This document shows, piece after piece, positions 7,821-16,733 of a DNA stretch of 64,000 nt; position 1 is the stretch's first letter, and every line of letters begins with the position of its first letter. Position numbers and translations under genes: made by a program. This DNA comes from JARBAU01 sp029237525 (GTDB lineage: Archaea > Thermoproteota > Nitrososphaeria > Nitrososphaerales > Nitrososphaeraceae), in NCBI GenBank assembly GCA_036555705.1, contig DATBKT010000087.1, positions 124,001 to 188,000 of the forward strand, read 5' to 3'. A model generated the notes under the pieces. That model saw only the letters and a program-made list of their open reading frames with translations. It searched no databases and had not been told where the DNA came from.

Positions 7821-8462
7821 TTAATTGATGATAACATCTTGAGGTTGGGCACTTCTTATATTTTCAACACACACATGAGGTTGGTTACCCTGCATTTTTG
7901 GATCCAATGTAAAAGATACTACACCTGTCACTTTGTGACCCGGGCTGAGTACTAATGGAGCCATATGGTGAAGGGCGTCAGTTCCTTTAATTGTCGGATG
8001 GACTCCCTCAAGTGCAACTAAATTACCTTCAACTGCGATCCTGCCCGGTTGTTGATACGTTATGTTCAACACTTCTACCATTTCAGGATTATTGCCACAA
8101 GGACTACCAACTACATGGCCCAATCTCACAAAATGATTATGCCAAATAGGACCACTGCCACGACCCTGAGTCACACTATCTCGTACGCCCTCATGTGTTG
8201 TAGACACAATCACAGCATTTGGAAATTGGTCCGTAAGTATACCGTAGCCAAAAGCTTTACCAGAACCATCCTTCGGGACCGTTCCACCAGTGAAAATTGC
8301 CGCGTTCAGACCGGACTGTTGAATGACCGCTTTGCGAATAATAAGATAAGGAGCGACTGTTGATTGCTGATCAGCCCTTGCCTTTAGCAGGGATTGTGGT
8401 CCAATTACCACCATTGCTATCATAATAGCTACAACTGTAAGTAACTTTAATGCCAAGTACAT
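7821..8462 (-). CDS. Exported protein of unknown function with signal peptide
   Basis: 213 aa. Residues 5-22 form a hydrophobic segment after a short N-terminus, followed by KARADQ, which looks like a signal-peptidase site around residue 30. The mature part is polar, beta-rich in character, with two cysteines (about 122 and 197) that could form a disulfide, and a His-rich central area (IWHNHFVRLGHVVG). No transmembrane anchor and no sortase-type C-terminal tripartite signal is present. No family recognised. It lies divergently from a polytopic membrane protein gene, with a 240-bp AT-rich gap between them. Confidence 0.7.
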   Translation of the reverse strand: MYLALKLLTVVAIMIAMVVIGPQSLLKARADQQSTVAPYLIIRKAVIQQSGLNAAIFTGGTVPKDGSGKAFGYGILTDQFPNAVIVSTTHEGVRDSVTQGRGSGPIWHNHFVRLGHVVGSPCGNNPEMVEVLNITYQQPGRIAVEGNLVALEGVHPTIKGTDALHHMAPLVLSPGHKVTGVVSFTLDPKMQGNQPHVCVENIRSAQPQDVIIN

Positions 8463-8705
8463 AACAAGAGTGAATTAATTTGAATGTTATTAACACATTG
8501 CTATGAATTATTATAGAATTACTAAAGAATTAATAATCTATATCTTAAATTTGTATACAAAACTAAGAATAAGTTGTATAGAATATTGAACTAGGAAATC
8601 TGAAAGATCATGCCTGCTACATTTAATCTATTAGTAACTGGTATACTGTAAAAGACCAGGACTAGGCCATATTAAAATTTATGCGCATAAATGTTTATCT
8701 GAAAG

Positions 8706-9410
8706 ATGCTGTGTTATCCAGTATCCAGTCATCTACCTAAACCCAGATTTGGCCTAGTTATGAATTCATCGACAATGATTGAGATGTTGGTGATCTGTAT
8801 ACCGTATTTTTATATTAGAATAATATGCAGAAATGTCGTGCATATCCCGAGGCTAGTAGATCCGTTTCCAAGATTGAATGTTTACATAATTATCTTTTAC
8901 TTCTCAACGATCTCGATGCTTGCCATTTGCCTCTATGGTATCTATGAAAGTGCTTTTCAATATGCTCAAACCAAAAGTGTGATTATTGGCCAGGTCATGG
9001 TTAGCACGGACTTTCCGGCACATGGTGTTGCGAAGCTCGTAACATATCTGATGGTATTTTCTGTAATTTCGTGGTATTCAGCAATGAAGCTTCTTGGGCA
9101 TAGGCTCTCTAACATACCATTTTACGTTAGATTAGTGCTACAACTTGTCATTCTAATTGCGTGTGTAGTTTCTCTTTATGAGTTTGTCTACAACTTTCTA
9201 GTTTGGAGTTCGCTAATAACTGTTAATTTAGCAAATGGTCATCTAGATCTCGATAATATTGCCATATCCTATCCTAATCCTCATACGCCGTGGAATTTGG
9301 TTTTCGCGACAAAGATGACCTTGGCTGGGTTTATCATTTCATCTCACGCTTTTTATATGATTTCAAGGTCGAACAAACCAGTGTCATTGGCAGGAGGTGG
9401 GGAAAATTGA
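8706..9410 (+). CDS. Polytopic membrane protein of unknown function
   Basis: 234 aa with about five hydrophobic helices (roughly residues 22-42, 58-80, 110-130, 142-168, 202-222). No recognisable catalytic motif. The listed ATG gives an 18-residue polar leader; a second in-frame ATG at 8760 just before the first helix is an equally good start. A TATA-like AT-rich zone precedes it. It sits between an exported-protein gene (divergent) and, after the DUF99 gene, an archaeosortase-like gene on the same strand. A functional link with these is possible but unproved. Confidence 0.65.
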   Translation: MLCYPVSSHLPKPRFGLVMNSSTMIEMLVICIPYFYIRIICRNVVHIPRLVDPFPRLNVYIIIFYFSTISMLAICLYGIYESAFQYAQTKSVIIGQVMVSTDFPAHGVAKLVTYLMVFSVISWYSAMKLLGHRLSNIPFYVRLVLQLVILIACVVSLYEFVYNFLVWSSLITVNLANGHLDLDNIAISYPNPHTPWNLVFATKMTLAGFIISSHAFYMISRSNKPVSLAGGGEN

Positions 9411-9687
9411 ATTCGAGCCATGTCTCTCCGACGAACAATTATATTGTGAGATGGGCAGAACCTAGATTTTTATCTACTTGAATTAGCTTTTACAATTCTG
9501 GTTTCTAAAAAAGTATAAAAATGAATTGGACTACATGAGTAACAATTTAATCTTGAATGATCCTAAGAAATATGCAGACTAAATCGAACTGAAACGTCTT
9601 CATATTAACAAGAAAGGCATCAGGGTCTTCGGAGTAGCAGAGAGTTTCAATCACGGTGACAATAAATCAAATTGGTCAGCCATTGTC

Positions 9688-10170
9688 ATGCGGCGTGATC
9701 TGATTGTAGATGGTTTATCATTCGGAAGTACTACGATAGAAGGAGACGATGCAACAGAAAATATCATCGCGATGTGGAAGAGATTAGATCGCAATGATAT
9801 TGCTTGCATTTTTTTAGATGGATTAGTGGTTAGTATGTATAATATTATTGACGGAGAGAAGATATTCAAACTGACTGGCCTTCCTGTTGTTGCAATAACT
9901 TTCAGAGATTCAAAGGGTTTAGAAAGTTCCATCTGTCATCATTTCCATCCGAGAGCAGGCGAAAAGTTAGGAAGGTACAAGCTGCTGGGGGATCGAGAGC
10001 CGGTACTCCTTAGAACAGGGAAGCAACTTTACGTCAGATACTGGGGTTTATCTTACAAAGTAGTTAAGAATTTATTGGATTGTTTCACGCTCCAGGGCGC
10101 CATTCCTGAACCGATTAGACTTGCAAAATTACTTGCTCGGGAATCCGGAAAGCACTATTTGAAGAATTAG
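9688..10170 (+). CDS. DUF99 family protein (putative endonuclease dU type), 5' end disrupted
   Basis: The 160 aa match the DUF99/UPF0215 family: a VDGxxxxxTTIEGxDATENI segment, a central IACIFLDGLVVSMYNIID block, TGLPVVAITF, and the C-terminal TLQGAIPEPIRLAKLLA. Homology clearly continues upstream of this ATG: in-frame codons 9583-9687 read KRLHINKKGIRVFGVAESF, the expected family N-terminus, but that stretch has no ATG, GTG or TTG in frame and is closed by TAA at 9580. An ATG at 9572 in another frame reads only six codons. So either one base has been lost or gained near 9585-9592, or the protein is made short from 9688. DUF99 resembles endonuclease V; its DNA-repair role is inferred from the family. 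Confidence 0.7.
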   Translation: MRRDLIVDGLSFGSTTIEGDDATENIIAMWKRLDRNDIACIFLDGLVVSMYNIIDGEKIFKLTGLPVVAITFRDSKGLESSICHHFHPRAGEKLGRYKLLGDREPVLLRTGKQLYVRYWGLSYKVVKNLLDCFTLQGAIPEPIRLAKLLARESGKHYLKN

Positions 10171-10350
10171 GGATAAGGGCGTTGTAGTGGCGCTCATATC
10201 TGTCTAACTAATATTTTGAATTTTTCAATATGTTAGAACATCTTAACATACTCTCTAGCTCACACATAATAGGGTTCATAGTCAAGACCCAGGGAGTCTT
10301 AATATCGTGGTTAATACCTTTTTATTTTCGATACCAAACAGCTCTATATA

Positions 10351-11346
10351 TTGAGTCGAGAAAGGGCCAAGAGATATATTACTACCTCGATTATATATTT
10401 TCGATCCGAGCGCCTCTATCGCCTTGCTCTTTGTTTAGTTGTAATCGCACCGTTCATAGCTTGTTTTATCCTCTTCCCACAATCATTCCTCTTATCTTGG
10501 AACTTAGGCCATGCGGGTTTTATTTTTGCTGCTGTTCTAATACTTACAGAAATTGGGGGTACGGACTTTGCGACTTCACGAGCTAGAGTAATTATAATTA
10601 TAATACTATCTATTTTGGCGACAATCTACTTCCTAGCCTTGCCACATGGCTTGAACCAATTAATCCTATCTGTAGGAAGTAATTACGAGGTAGCTATTGC
10701 CGATAGTTGGGTTTTGATGTCTCAATATATTATAGTCACAATTTACTCAGTAGCTTCGATTTTTTTGCTACTTGGACGAAATTGGTACAAAATTGCACCT
10801 GCAGGGGTAGTTTACCTTGCAGCAACCACAGTAATTTTGTCTTTAGATTCCTTTTTTCCCTACGATACGCTAGGTCCGCTGCAGATGATAGTTCCCATCT
10901 ATCTTCAAGTTGATCAATCAATTTTGACATTCATTGGAAATCACTTTGCATATCTAGGCAGTGATACTCCTGCAACAGCCAACGGAAATCTATTAATATT
11001 AAGAGGTTTACACGGAGACTTCTATTTACAGGTATTTTGGCCCTCTGCAGGTGTCCAAAGTATAATCATATATTCTCTTGTTATGCTGTCGATTTTACTC
11101 AGATTAAGGATTCCGTCTAGCCACAAAATCATTTATTTTCTAGTGGGTGGACTTGGAACTGGATTAGTGAATATGTTGAGAATTGCCGCTCTGTCAATGG
11201 TCGCAATTACGGTAACGTCTAATGTGAAGGAATGGGAAGCCTTTCACTCTTTCGCGGGTGATATCATGTTCCTGCCATGGATTGGTATATACCTGGCTGC
11301 AGTAGCGTTACTAGAAAGCAGAACTGGGATTAAGCGCCAACCTTGA
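10351..11346 (+). CDS. Archaeosortase/exosortase family membrane protein with Ser in place of catalytic Cys
   Basis: 331 aa with about eight membrane segments. The exosortase-type triad region is present: WPSAGVQS (residues 230-237), where the family normally has Cys, here Ser232; Arg277 in NMLRIAALS; and His299 in AFHSFAGD. Archaeosortases are transpeptidases that cleave C-terminal sorting tripartite signals of surface proteins and attach them to a lipid. The Ser codon is TCT (11044-11046), one base from the Cys codon TGT. The TTG start at 10351 is the first good start in the frame. No protein with an obvious sorting signal is seen next to it. Confidence 0.8.
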   Translation: MSRERAKRYITTSIIYFRSERLYRLALCLVVIAPFIACFILFPQSFLLSWNLGHAGFIFAAVLILTEIGGTDFATSRARVIIIIILSILATIYFLALPHGLNQLILSVGSNYEVAIADSWVLMSQYIIVTIYSVASIFLLLGRNWYKIAPAGVVYLAATTVILSLDSFFPYDTLGPLQMIVPIYLQVDQSILTFIGNHFAYLGSDTPATANGNLLILRGLHGDFYLQVFWPSAGVQSIIIYSLVMLSILLRLRIPSSHKIIYFLVGGLGTGLVNMLRIAALSMVAITVTSNVKEWEAFHSFAGDIMFLPWIGIYLAAVALLESRTGIKRQP

Positions 11347-11531
11347 TGATGTTATTTTTAAATTCCAATCAAATCTACATCCTCGGTCAAATAGATTAAA
11401 TCTCGAAAGTTAGATCGACACTCCGATATTTCAACTGAAGACTCGGATTTGGGAGAAAGCTAGATACACAGAAGATATCTTGTGACAATTACTCGACATA
11501 TTTAACTATAATTTATTCAAGCTCATGTTCT

Positions 11532-12362
11532 TTAGCTCATAATATCTATAAGATAATCGTGCGCTTTTCTAGCGGCACGGATTGGGTCCTTCTGATAAGG
11601 GTATAGCTCTACAGTAATATATCCGTCATATCCGATGTCTGAAATGGCTTTTAAAACTTGCTTAAAGTCTATTACCCCTTCGCCTGGAATCAAATGGTTG
11701 TGTATTCTATTTTGAGCGATGTCGGCTAAATGAAAATGTCCGATATAGTCTGCAAGATCATAAACCAACTGAACCGGATCCTCTCCCACACAAAAAAAAT
11801 GACCAATGTCAAAATTCAACCCAACCCAATCAGATTTAATTTCCTTCATAACTTCTAAGAAGTCATTGGAAGTTTCAATTAACAGCTTTGGTTCAGGTTC
11901 CACTAATACTTTGATTTTATTCTTTTCTGCTTCAATGGAAACTTCAGTTAAACCACCCAAGAATAGATTTCTTAAATATCTGATATCCTCCCTGTTTCTA
12001 TCATAAATTCCTCCAGGCTCTGTAGAAAGGGATTTGGCTCCTAGATTATTGGCAAGCGCAATACAATTTAGGGTATGCTGAATTCGAACCTTTCTTTGTT
12101 CCGCAGAGCGATCTATCCATGAAGGATTGTATACATCATTTATTGCGTAAAGAGAGAAGGCATTCATATTCGATATATCTAAATGATTTTCTGTTAGAGA
12201 TGCCTTCAGTGCTCCAATCTTGCTCAAGCTCATTTCTGGAGGATACGCATGCGGATAATCACATAGTATTTCTACGCCTTCGTAACCTAAGGCCTTAATT
12301 TCTTTAATGGCTGTATCAATCGAGAATGCTTTGAATGCATTAGAGCTAAAAGCTAACTTCAT
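11532..12362 (-). CDS. Sugar phosphate isomerase/epimerase-like TIM-barrel protein
   Basis: 276 aa, AP-endonuclease-2/xylose-isomerase-like fold. Typical features are the N-terminal LAFSSNAFKAF strand, GYEGVEILCD, an EPGG segment near residue 115, the metal-ligand strand VLVEPEPK, NFDIGHFF with Asp/His, the FHLADIA strand, and the C-terminal GYDGYITVELYP. These acidic and His residues would hold a divalent metal. The substrate is unknown; the family covers ketose epimerases, inosose dehydratases and similar enzymes. It is transcribed divergently from pyrD with a 160-bp gap. Confidence 0.8.
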   Translation of the reverse strand: MKLAFSSNAFKAFSIDTAIKEIKALGYEGVEILCDYPHAYPPEMSLSKIGALKASLTENHLDISNMNAFSLYAINDVYNPSWIDRSAEQRKVRIQHTLNCIALANNLGAKSLSTEPGGIYDRNREDIRYLRNLFLGGLTEVSIEAEKNKIKVLVEPEPKLLIETSNDFLEVMKEIKSDWVGLNFDIGHFFCVGEDPVQLVYDLADYIGHFHLADIAQNRIHNHLIPGEGVIDFKQVLKAISDIGYDGYITVELYPYQKDPIRAARKAHDYLIDIMS

Positions 12363-12525
12363 ATTGTCAAGAATTTCATTGGTATGCCAAATATATAGCG
12401 ATGAGGCGACTGGGTAATGAGGAATTCACACTTGAGATGGCTTACAGTCTGATACTATCTATCAAACAAATCATTATTGGGATTTGCGCCTTTGATCTAG
12501 GATCATATCATGGAGTTATACTAAA

Positions 12526-13440
12526 GTGATCAATACTCCATCCCTAAACGTGGAATTTGCAGGGCTAAATCTTCGAAACCCAACCATGTTGGCATCAGGT
12601 TTCATGGGAATTAATCAGGACAGTTTTGATAGAATTTACAAATCAGGTGCAGGATGTTTGGTATCAAAATCTCTGAGCATCAGACCTATTGAGGGTTATT
12701 ATAATCCCACGGTTGTGGCGCTTAATGGCAAAAGCTATATTAATGCAGTTGGACTCGCCAATCCTGGTTTTGAAGCGTTTGCTGCAGAAATAGTAGATAA
12801 TACTACTCCTTTAATTGTGAGTCTCGTAGGCTCTTGTCAAAGCGATTTCATCCCTATGGTCAAGAGACTCGATAGATTGCATATATTAGGTTATGAAATC
12901 AACTTGTCCTGCCCCCATGTAAAAAAAATGGGGATAGAAGTGGGCGACGATCTTGAAATGGTGAGGGCGATAATTAGAACGGTAAGAAGGAATACCAAGA
13001 AACCAATTTTCATAAAATTGGGAGTGGGCAATGTGGATGTTCTTAAATTAGCCACCATTGCAAAGGAGGAGGCTGCAAATGGGGTTACAGCTATTAATAC
13101 GATTAGAGCAATGACAATTGACCTACAAACTTATTCGCCTGTATTAAGCAATAAGATAGGCGGGCTATCCGGCAGATCGTTAAAGCCAGTTGCAGTAAGA
13201 AGTGTATATGAGATTTCAATGAAAATAGGAATTCCTGTCATTGGATGTGGGGGTATCTTCACATGGGAAGACGCTGTTGAGTTCTTGCTGGCAGGTGCGT
13301 CGGCAGTACAAATAGGTAGCGGAATCGGGACTATTGGAATAAATATTTTTCACTTGATATCGAGAGGCATCAGGAAATATTTGGAAAACAAAGGGTTTGG
13401 AAACGTTCAAGACATAGTGGGGATGGCACAAAAATATTAA
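12526..13440 (+). CDS. pyrD: Dihydroorotate dehydrogenase
   Basis: FMN enzyme oxidising dihydroorotate to orotate in pyrimidine synthesis. 304 aa with a GTG start, the length of class 1 enzymes. Visible motifs include NPTMLASGFMG, the NxxGLxNPGF block (NAVGLANPGF), YEINLSCPHVK with the catalytic Cys equivalent of class 1B, KLGVGNVDV, NTIRAM, and the phosphate-binding GCGGIFTWEDAVEFLLAGASAVQIG. A class 1B partner subunit (PyrK) is not next to it, so the electron acceptor is not determined here. Confidence 0.93.
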   Translation: MINTPSLNVEFAGLNLRNPTMLASGFMGINQDSFDRIYKSGAGCLVSKSLSIRPIEGYYNPTVVALNGKSYINAVGLANPGFEAFAAEIVDNTTPLIVSLVGSCQSDFIPMVKRLDRLHILGYEINLSCPHVKKMGIEVGDDLEMVRAIIRTVRRNTKKPIFIKLGVGNVDVLKLATIAKEEAANGVTAINTIRAMTIDLQTYSPVLSNKIGGLSGRSLKPVAVRSVYEISMKIGIPVIGCGGIFTWEDAVEFLLAGASAVQIGSGIGTIGINIFHLISRGIRKYLENKGFGNVQDIVGMAQKY

Positions 13441-13588
13441 CTCAGCATATCCAAATCGAGAACCTGTTCAGATCAATTAGAGTTGCTTTAGAGCAAAAAT
13501 TAAAGTTGTGTTTGGTGGTGTTTCGGCTTCAGATCAGACGCAAAAGTAATTATATGACAAGTAAATTCGGCAAATAATAGATATACTT

Positions 13589-13909
13589 TCAATTGTTCAA
13601 ATCTGTTCTTGGATACTTTTTCTTTTTTCCAAAATTTCTTCTGCGGATTGGTTTGGTATGTTTAAAAGATCCAGAAAACAGTCTTGTTCCTATTGCTTTT
13701 TTCGGACGATCGACTAGTGGCAACACGGAAGCATAAGGAGCGGAAACAGGACCAATTGTTTCGATAACTTTTCCGGTTCGCCTACCAGAGTCATCGTAAA
13801 GAATCTCTCCGCTGCGAATTCTAAATCCAGTTTCGGAAAGTTTAACAACATATCTCCCACTCTTCGCAAGATGAATTATCTCCCCGATCGGCGACAAACC
13901 GAGAATCAA
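13589..13909 (-). CDS. gar1: H/ACA ribonucleoprotein subunit Gar1
   Basis: 106-aa small beta-barrel protein of the archaeal H/ACA pseudouridylation RNP, where it assists Cbf5. The core shows the family's GKVIETIGPVSAPYASV block (about residues 46-62); the C-terminal 35 residues are Arg/Lys-rich as expected for an RNA-binding tail. It follows srp19 by 72 bp on the same strand, and the two are commonly neighbours in archaea, so they are likely cotranscribed. Confidence 0.9.
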   Translation of the reverse strand: MILGLSPIGEIIHLAKSGRYVVKLSETGFRIRSGEILYDDSGRRTGKVIETIGPVSAPYASVLPLVDRPKKAIGTRLFSGSFKHTKPIRRRNFGKKKKYPRTDLNN

Positions 13910-13981
13910 TATACAACGACCTTTATATAAGAATACTGAGCAAAGAAATCTGCTCCACTCTTTGTCGCTTGAGACTCTATT

Positions 13982-14296
13982 TTAACGATTTGATGGTCTA
14001 TTTTTGTTCTTTCTTTGTACTAGTTTTTCAGCTATTGATCGAATTAGATATAATTTGTTCTCTTTTTTTGGAAGCATAATATACCCAGATCTTACGTAAG
14101 GCCTTCTTGGGTACCTTGCGTGGTCGTTGGTATTTTCTTGTGGAGGATCATAACCGATGGACCTGGCAGCGTCGATGAGATCTTCTAGAGTTGGATCAAA
14201 TATAGAAGACTCACGCTTGAGCTTACGACCCTTGTGTCTCGAAAGGCTCCTATTGAAATAATCTAACCAAATAATGTAGTGGTCATAATCTTTCAA
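13982..14296 (-). CDS. srp19: Signal recognition particle 19 kDa protein
   Basis: 104 aa; binds the tips of SRP RNA helices 6 and 8 and prepares it for SRP54. The N-terminal YDHYIIWLDYFNRSLSRHKGRK block and the R-I/S-G-Y-D-P region with basic residues and the PRRPYVRSGYIML strand are characteristic. Length is in the archaeal range. Upstream of gar1 on the same strand. Confidence 0.92.
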   Translation of the reverse strand: MKDYDHYIIWLDYFNRSLSRHKGRKLKRESSIFDPTLEDLIDAARSIGYDPPQENTNDHARYPRRPYVRSGYIMLPKKENKLYLIRSIAEKLVQRKNKNRPSNR

Positions 14297-14398
14297 TGGC
14301 GTTAGTTAAATTCTGACGACTTATTAGTTTTGTTTTTCGTTTGCTTTGTTAAACAACATGCATCTTTCCTTTGAACCTTTATTATAGCACAGGATACC

Positions 14399-15604
14399 TT
14401 ATTGACTGATCGAATTTGGTCTCGCGGTCAATTTCAAAATCACATTAGTTTCCTGACCACCGCGTAAGACTAGAAGATTCGTAGTTTCTCCTATAGTCTT
14501 ATATCGTTCTAAATAGGCCAGAACATCGTCAATTTTCCTTACTGGAGTGTCACCAATTCGTAGAATAACATCGCCACCTAATGGAATTTGCTGACCATTG
14601 ATACTAACGATTTGATCTCCTCCCAGTATACCTGCCTTAGCAGCTGGACTCCCAGGAACTACGTCAATCACCAAAAATCCCCTCGGATCTTTTAGTCCAA
14701 GAGCTGATGCAAGCTCAGGAGTCATGTTGGTTCCAGAGATCCCTAGCCAGGGATGAGCGTAGGTACCATTAGCTATGAGTAGCGGTATGACCTTTTTCAT
14801 GGTATCTGAAGAAATGGCAAGCCCGACCCCTGAAAACTCACCAGTATTAGAGAAAATTGCGGAAGTCATTCCTATGACCTCACCCTTCATATCAAGAAGT
14901 GGTCCGCCAGAATTTCCTGGATTAATTGGGGCATCTGTTTGTATTACATCTGGTATAGAATAACGCGAGCTTGAATTTGCATTTGAGGGAAGTAATCTGC
15001 CTAAACCACTAATCACTCCCTCGCTCAACGAGCCTGATAAACCAAATGGATTTCCAATTGCAGCAACTTGCTCCCCAACCCTTACACTCGTAGAATTACC
15101 CAAAGGTAGCGGCATCAATTTATTAGTTGGAACTTTAGGCACGTACAATACAGCAATATCGGTAAATGGATCCGAACCAATTAGCCGTGCCCGATAAATT
15201 GTTCCATCTGAGAAAGTTACATCTAGCAAGTTATTTCCACCAACTACATGCTGATTTGTGACTATGTGCCTATTTGTATCGTACGCGAAACCCGAACCCA
15301 ATCTATTACCAGTATCAGAAGCTTCTGTACCACGTATTGATGTAATTTGCACAACAGAGTCCTGCGATTGTTTGAATAAGCCAGGAAGATCAAGTTTGCT
15401 ATTATTTCTGGGCAATCCCAATAGGCCGATTATGCGTGAATACTTATCCAGTGGAGGTTCAGAAATTGCAATTCGGTTTTCTGCTGGCGATGGTTCCACG
15501 GTGTTAACATATGGATTATTTATGAAATGAAAGATATAATTATAGCCGTATATAAAACCGGCTGCTGCAAGAACTAAAATAATTAGTAGAATAACTTTTC
15601 TCAA
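14399..15604 (-). CDS. HtrA/DegP-like membrane-anchored serine protease with PDZ domain
   Basis: 401 aa. A single N-terminal membrane segment (about residues 4-22) would anchor it with the protease outside the cell. The trypsin-like triad is complete: His119 (VTNQHVV), Asp149 (FTDIAVL), Ser232 (NPGNSGGPL). A PDZ domain follows from about residue 300 (GFLVIDVVPGSPAAKAGI and VILRIGDTPVR). HtrA proteins degrade or refold damaged exported proteins. No operon partner; srp19 lies downstream in the same direction 100 bp away. Confidence 0.93.
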   Translation of the reverse strand: MRKVILLIILVLAAAGFIYGYNYIFHFINNPYVNTVEPSPAENRIAISEPPLDKYSRIIGLLGLPRNNSKLDLPGLFKQSQDSVVQITSIRGTEASDTGNRLGSGFAYDTNRHIVTNQHVVGGNNLLDVTFSDGTIYRARLIGSDPFTDIAVLYVPKVPTNKLMPLPLGNSTSVRVGEQVAAIGNPFGLSGSLSEGVISGLGRLLPSNANSSSRYSIPDVIQTDAPINPGNSGGPLLDMKGEVIGMTSAIFSNTGEFSGVGLAISSDTMKKVIPLLIANGTYAHPWLGISGTNMTPELASALGLKDPRGFLVIDVVPGSPAAKAGILGGDQIVSINGQQIPLGGDVILRIGDTPVRKIDDVLAYLERYKTIGETTNLLVLRGGQETNVILKLTARPNSISQ

Positions 15605-15705
15605 TATTTCGTAAGTTCATATCACATGAGATGTATATATGTCGTAATACAAGTAGTCCTGCTGCGAAATCGGGAGTTTTGGATGACTGCTGCATATAGG
15701 GCGAT

Positions 15706-15721
15706 CCCGTTGCAAGACGGG
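15706..15721. other. Short GC-rich inverted repeat upstream of 15763
   Basis: CCCGT and ACGGG separated by six bases, in the 158-bp gap between the divergently read protease gene and the membrane protein gene. It stands out as GC-rich in AT-rich surroundings. Function unknown; could be an operator or a short hairpin. Confidence 0.2.
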
Positions 15722-15762
15722 AGTCACTATAAATGCATCCTGGATGTACTACCAGAAATTAG

Positions 15763-16526
15763 TTGTTCGGAGCGCATAAAGCAGCACTCGGAGTCCTAGC
15801 AGAAGTGATATTGGGAATTATACTCACCAAGGCATGGGATCAGGTATATGCATGGTACATGGGATCATTAGCACAGAATAGTGTGGTCTATGGTATTGCT
15901 GGTTTGATATTAATAATCATCTTTGTCATGATCGGAATTCTATTAATCCTGTTTTATTTAAGAAAATTAAATATAAAATATAAAGAGACCAGTATTAATA
16001 TCTATAATAGAAGAAGTGGTATAAAATTGGATGAATTTTTGAATAAAGCAAATCTGGAATACATATTTTCGGTATAACATTAGAAGAAACTACAGGCAGT
16101 TTCATCAATGTAATCGAAACAAACCTAAAATCTGAAAATATCCATACTCTTCGTATTCTTATGTGTAACCCAAATACTCAGTTACGGGAACAGATCAACG
16201 CCTTGGTGAGTTCCGATATAGGAACTGCCAATAGTTCTCTAAATCGCCTACGAAGATCAAAGAGTGATCTAGGAAAGGATGGTGACAAACTCGAAATCAG
16301 AGTCTTTGACGGGATACCAGTACAATCTATGTTCATACTTGATCCTAAAGATGAATCACGAGGCACTATGAGGGTAGAACCTTATTTATACAGTATTCGA
16401 AAAGAGGATCGCCGCATACATGAATTAACAATAAAGAATCAGAAGAAGTTTTTCAAAACTTACTGGCAGAGCTATAATGAAATGTGGGATTCATCTAACC
16501 CCGTCGACTTAATCAGTACCAGCTAA
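15763..16526 (+). pseudogene. Membrane-anchored protein of unknown function, split by a one-base frameshift
   Basis: Two frames look like one gene. The first (15763-16077, TTG start) has two membrane helices (about residues 7-25 and 43-67) and ends ANLEYIFSV-stop. The other frame, open through the same point, continues GITLEETTGSFINVIETNL and on into 16161-16526. Adding one T to the TTTT run at about 16066-16069 joins them as EYIFFGITLEET. The joined product would be about 254 aa: two helices followed by a soluble domain ending KTYWQSYNEMWDSS. Family not named; similar-looking architectures of membrane helices plus a soluble domain are, as I recall, common in thaumarchaea. A sequencing error would look the same. 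Confidence 0.6.
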
Positions 16527-16649
16527 ATATTCCCCAATAACAGAGCGCGCAGTTTCAGCAACAGTCGCTAGTCTTCTTTTCTTACGCTCATTAACTAGGT
16601 CGTTATACATCTCATCTGTCATTGCCACAGTCACCTTTTTCATTGCCAT
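16509..16649 (-). CDS. Tiny ribbon-helix-helix DNA-binding protein (46 aa)
   Basis: Reads MAMKKVTVAMTDEMYNDLVN then a basic helix and ARSVIGEYLAG, ending TAA at 16511-16509. This is the MetJ/Arc-type pattern: a beta strand with alternating K-V-T-V, then two helices. It overlaps the 3' end of the frameshifted membrane protein by 18 bp and is divergent from the transposase 86 bp away. A 12-bp sequence occurs at its own start and again at the transposase start (listed separately), so it may repress both. It could be a gene of the insertion sequence or a neighbour. Confidence 0.7.
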   Translation of the reverse strand: MAMKKVTVAMTDEMYNDLVNERKKRRLATVAETARSVIGEYLAGTD

Positions 16650-16733
16650 ATACTGCTATTAACCGTTATAGACTTATATAGCAACCTTTATAAACCTAAT
16701 GCCAGCAATATATAGAAGGTAATATACTGCTAT
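16648..16733. promoter_or_regulatory. Divergent control region with a 12-bp direct repeat
   Basis: ATATACTGCTAT is present exactly at 16648-16659, touching the start codon of the ribbon-helix-helix gene, and again at 16722-16733, two bases before the transposase ATG. The core TGCTAT also occurs inverted (ATAGCA, about 16678-16683) between them. Ribbon-helix-helix repressors usually bind such repeated short sites, so this is a likely operator pair; it could alternatively be part of the transposon end. Confidence 0.45.

Noticed and set aside
10230..10586. 118-codon plus-strand frame before and across the archaeosortase start
   Set aside because: It overlaps the archaeosortase in a different frame and its second half has the low-complexity Cys/Ser-rich composition of a shadow frame.
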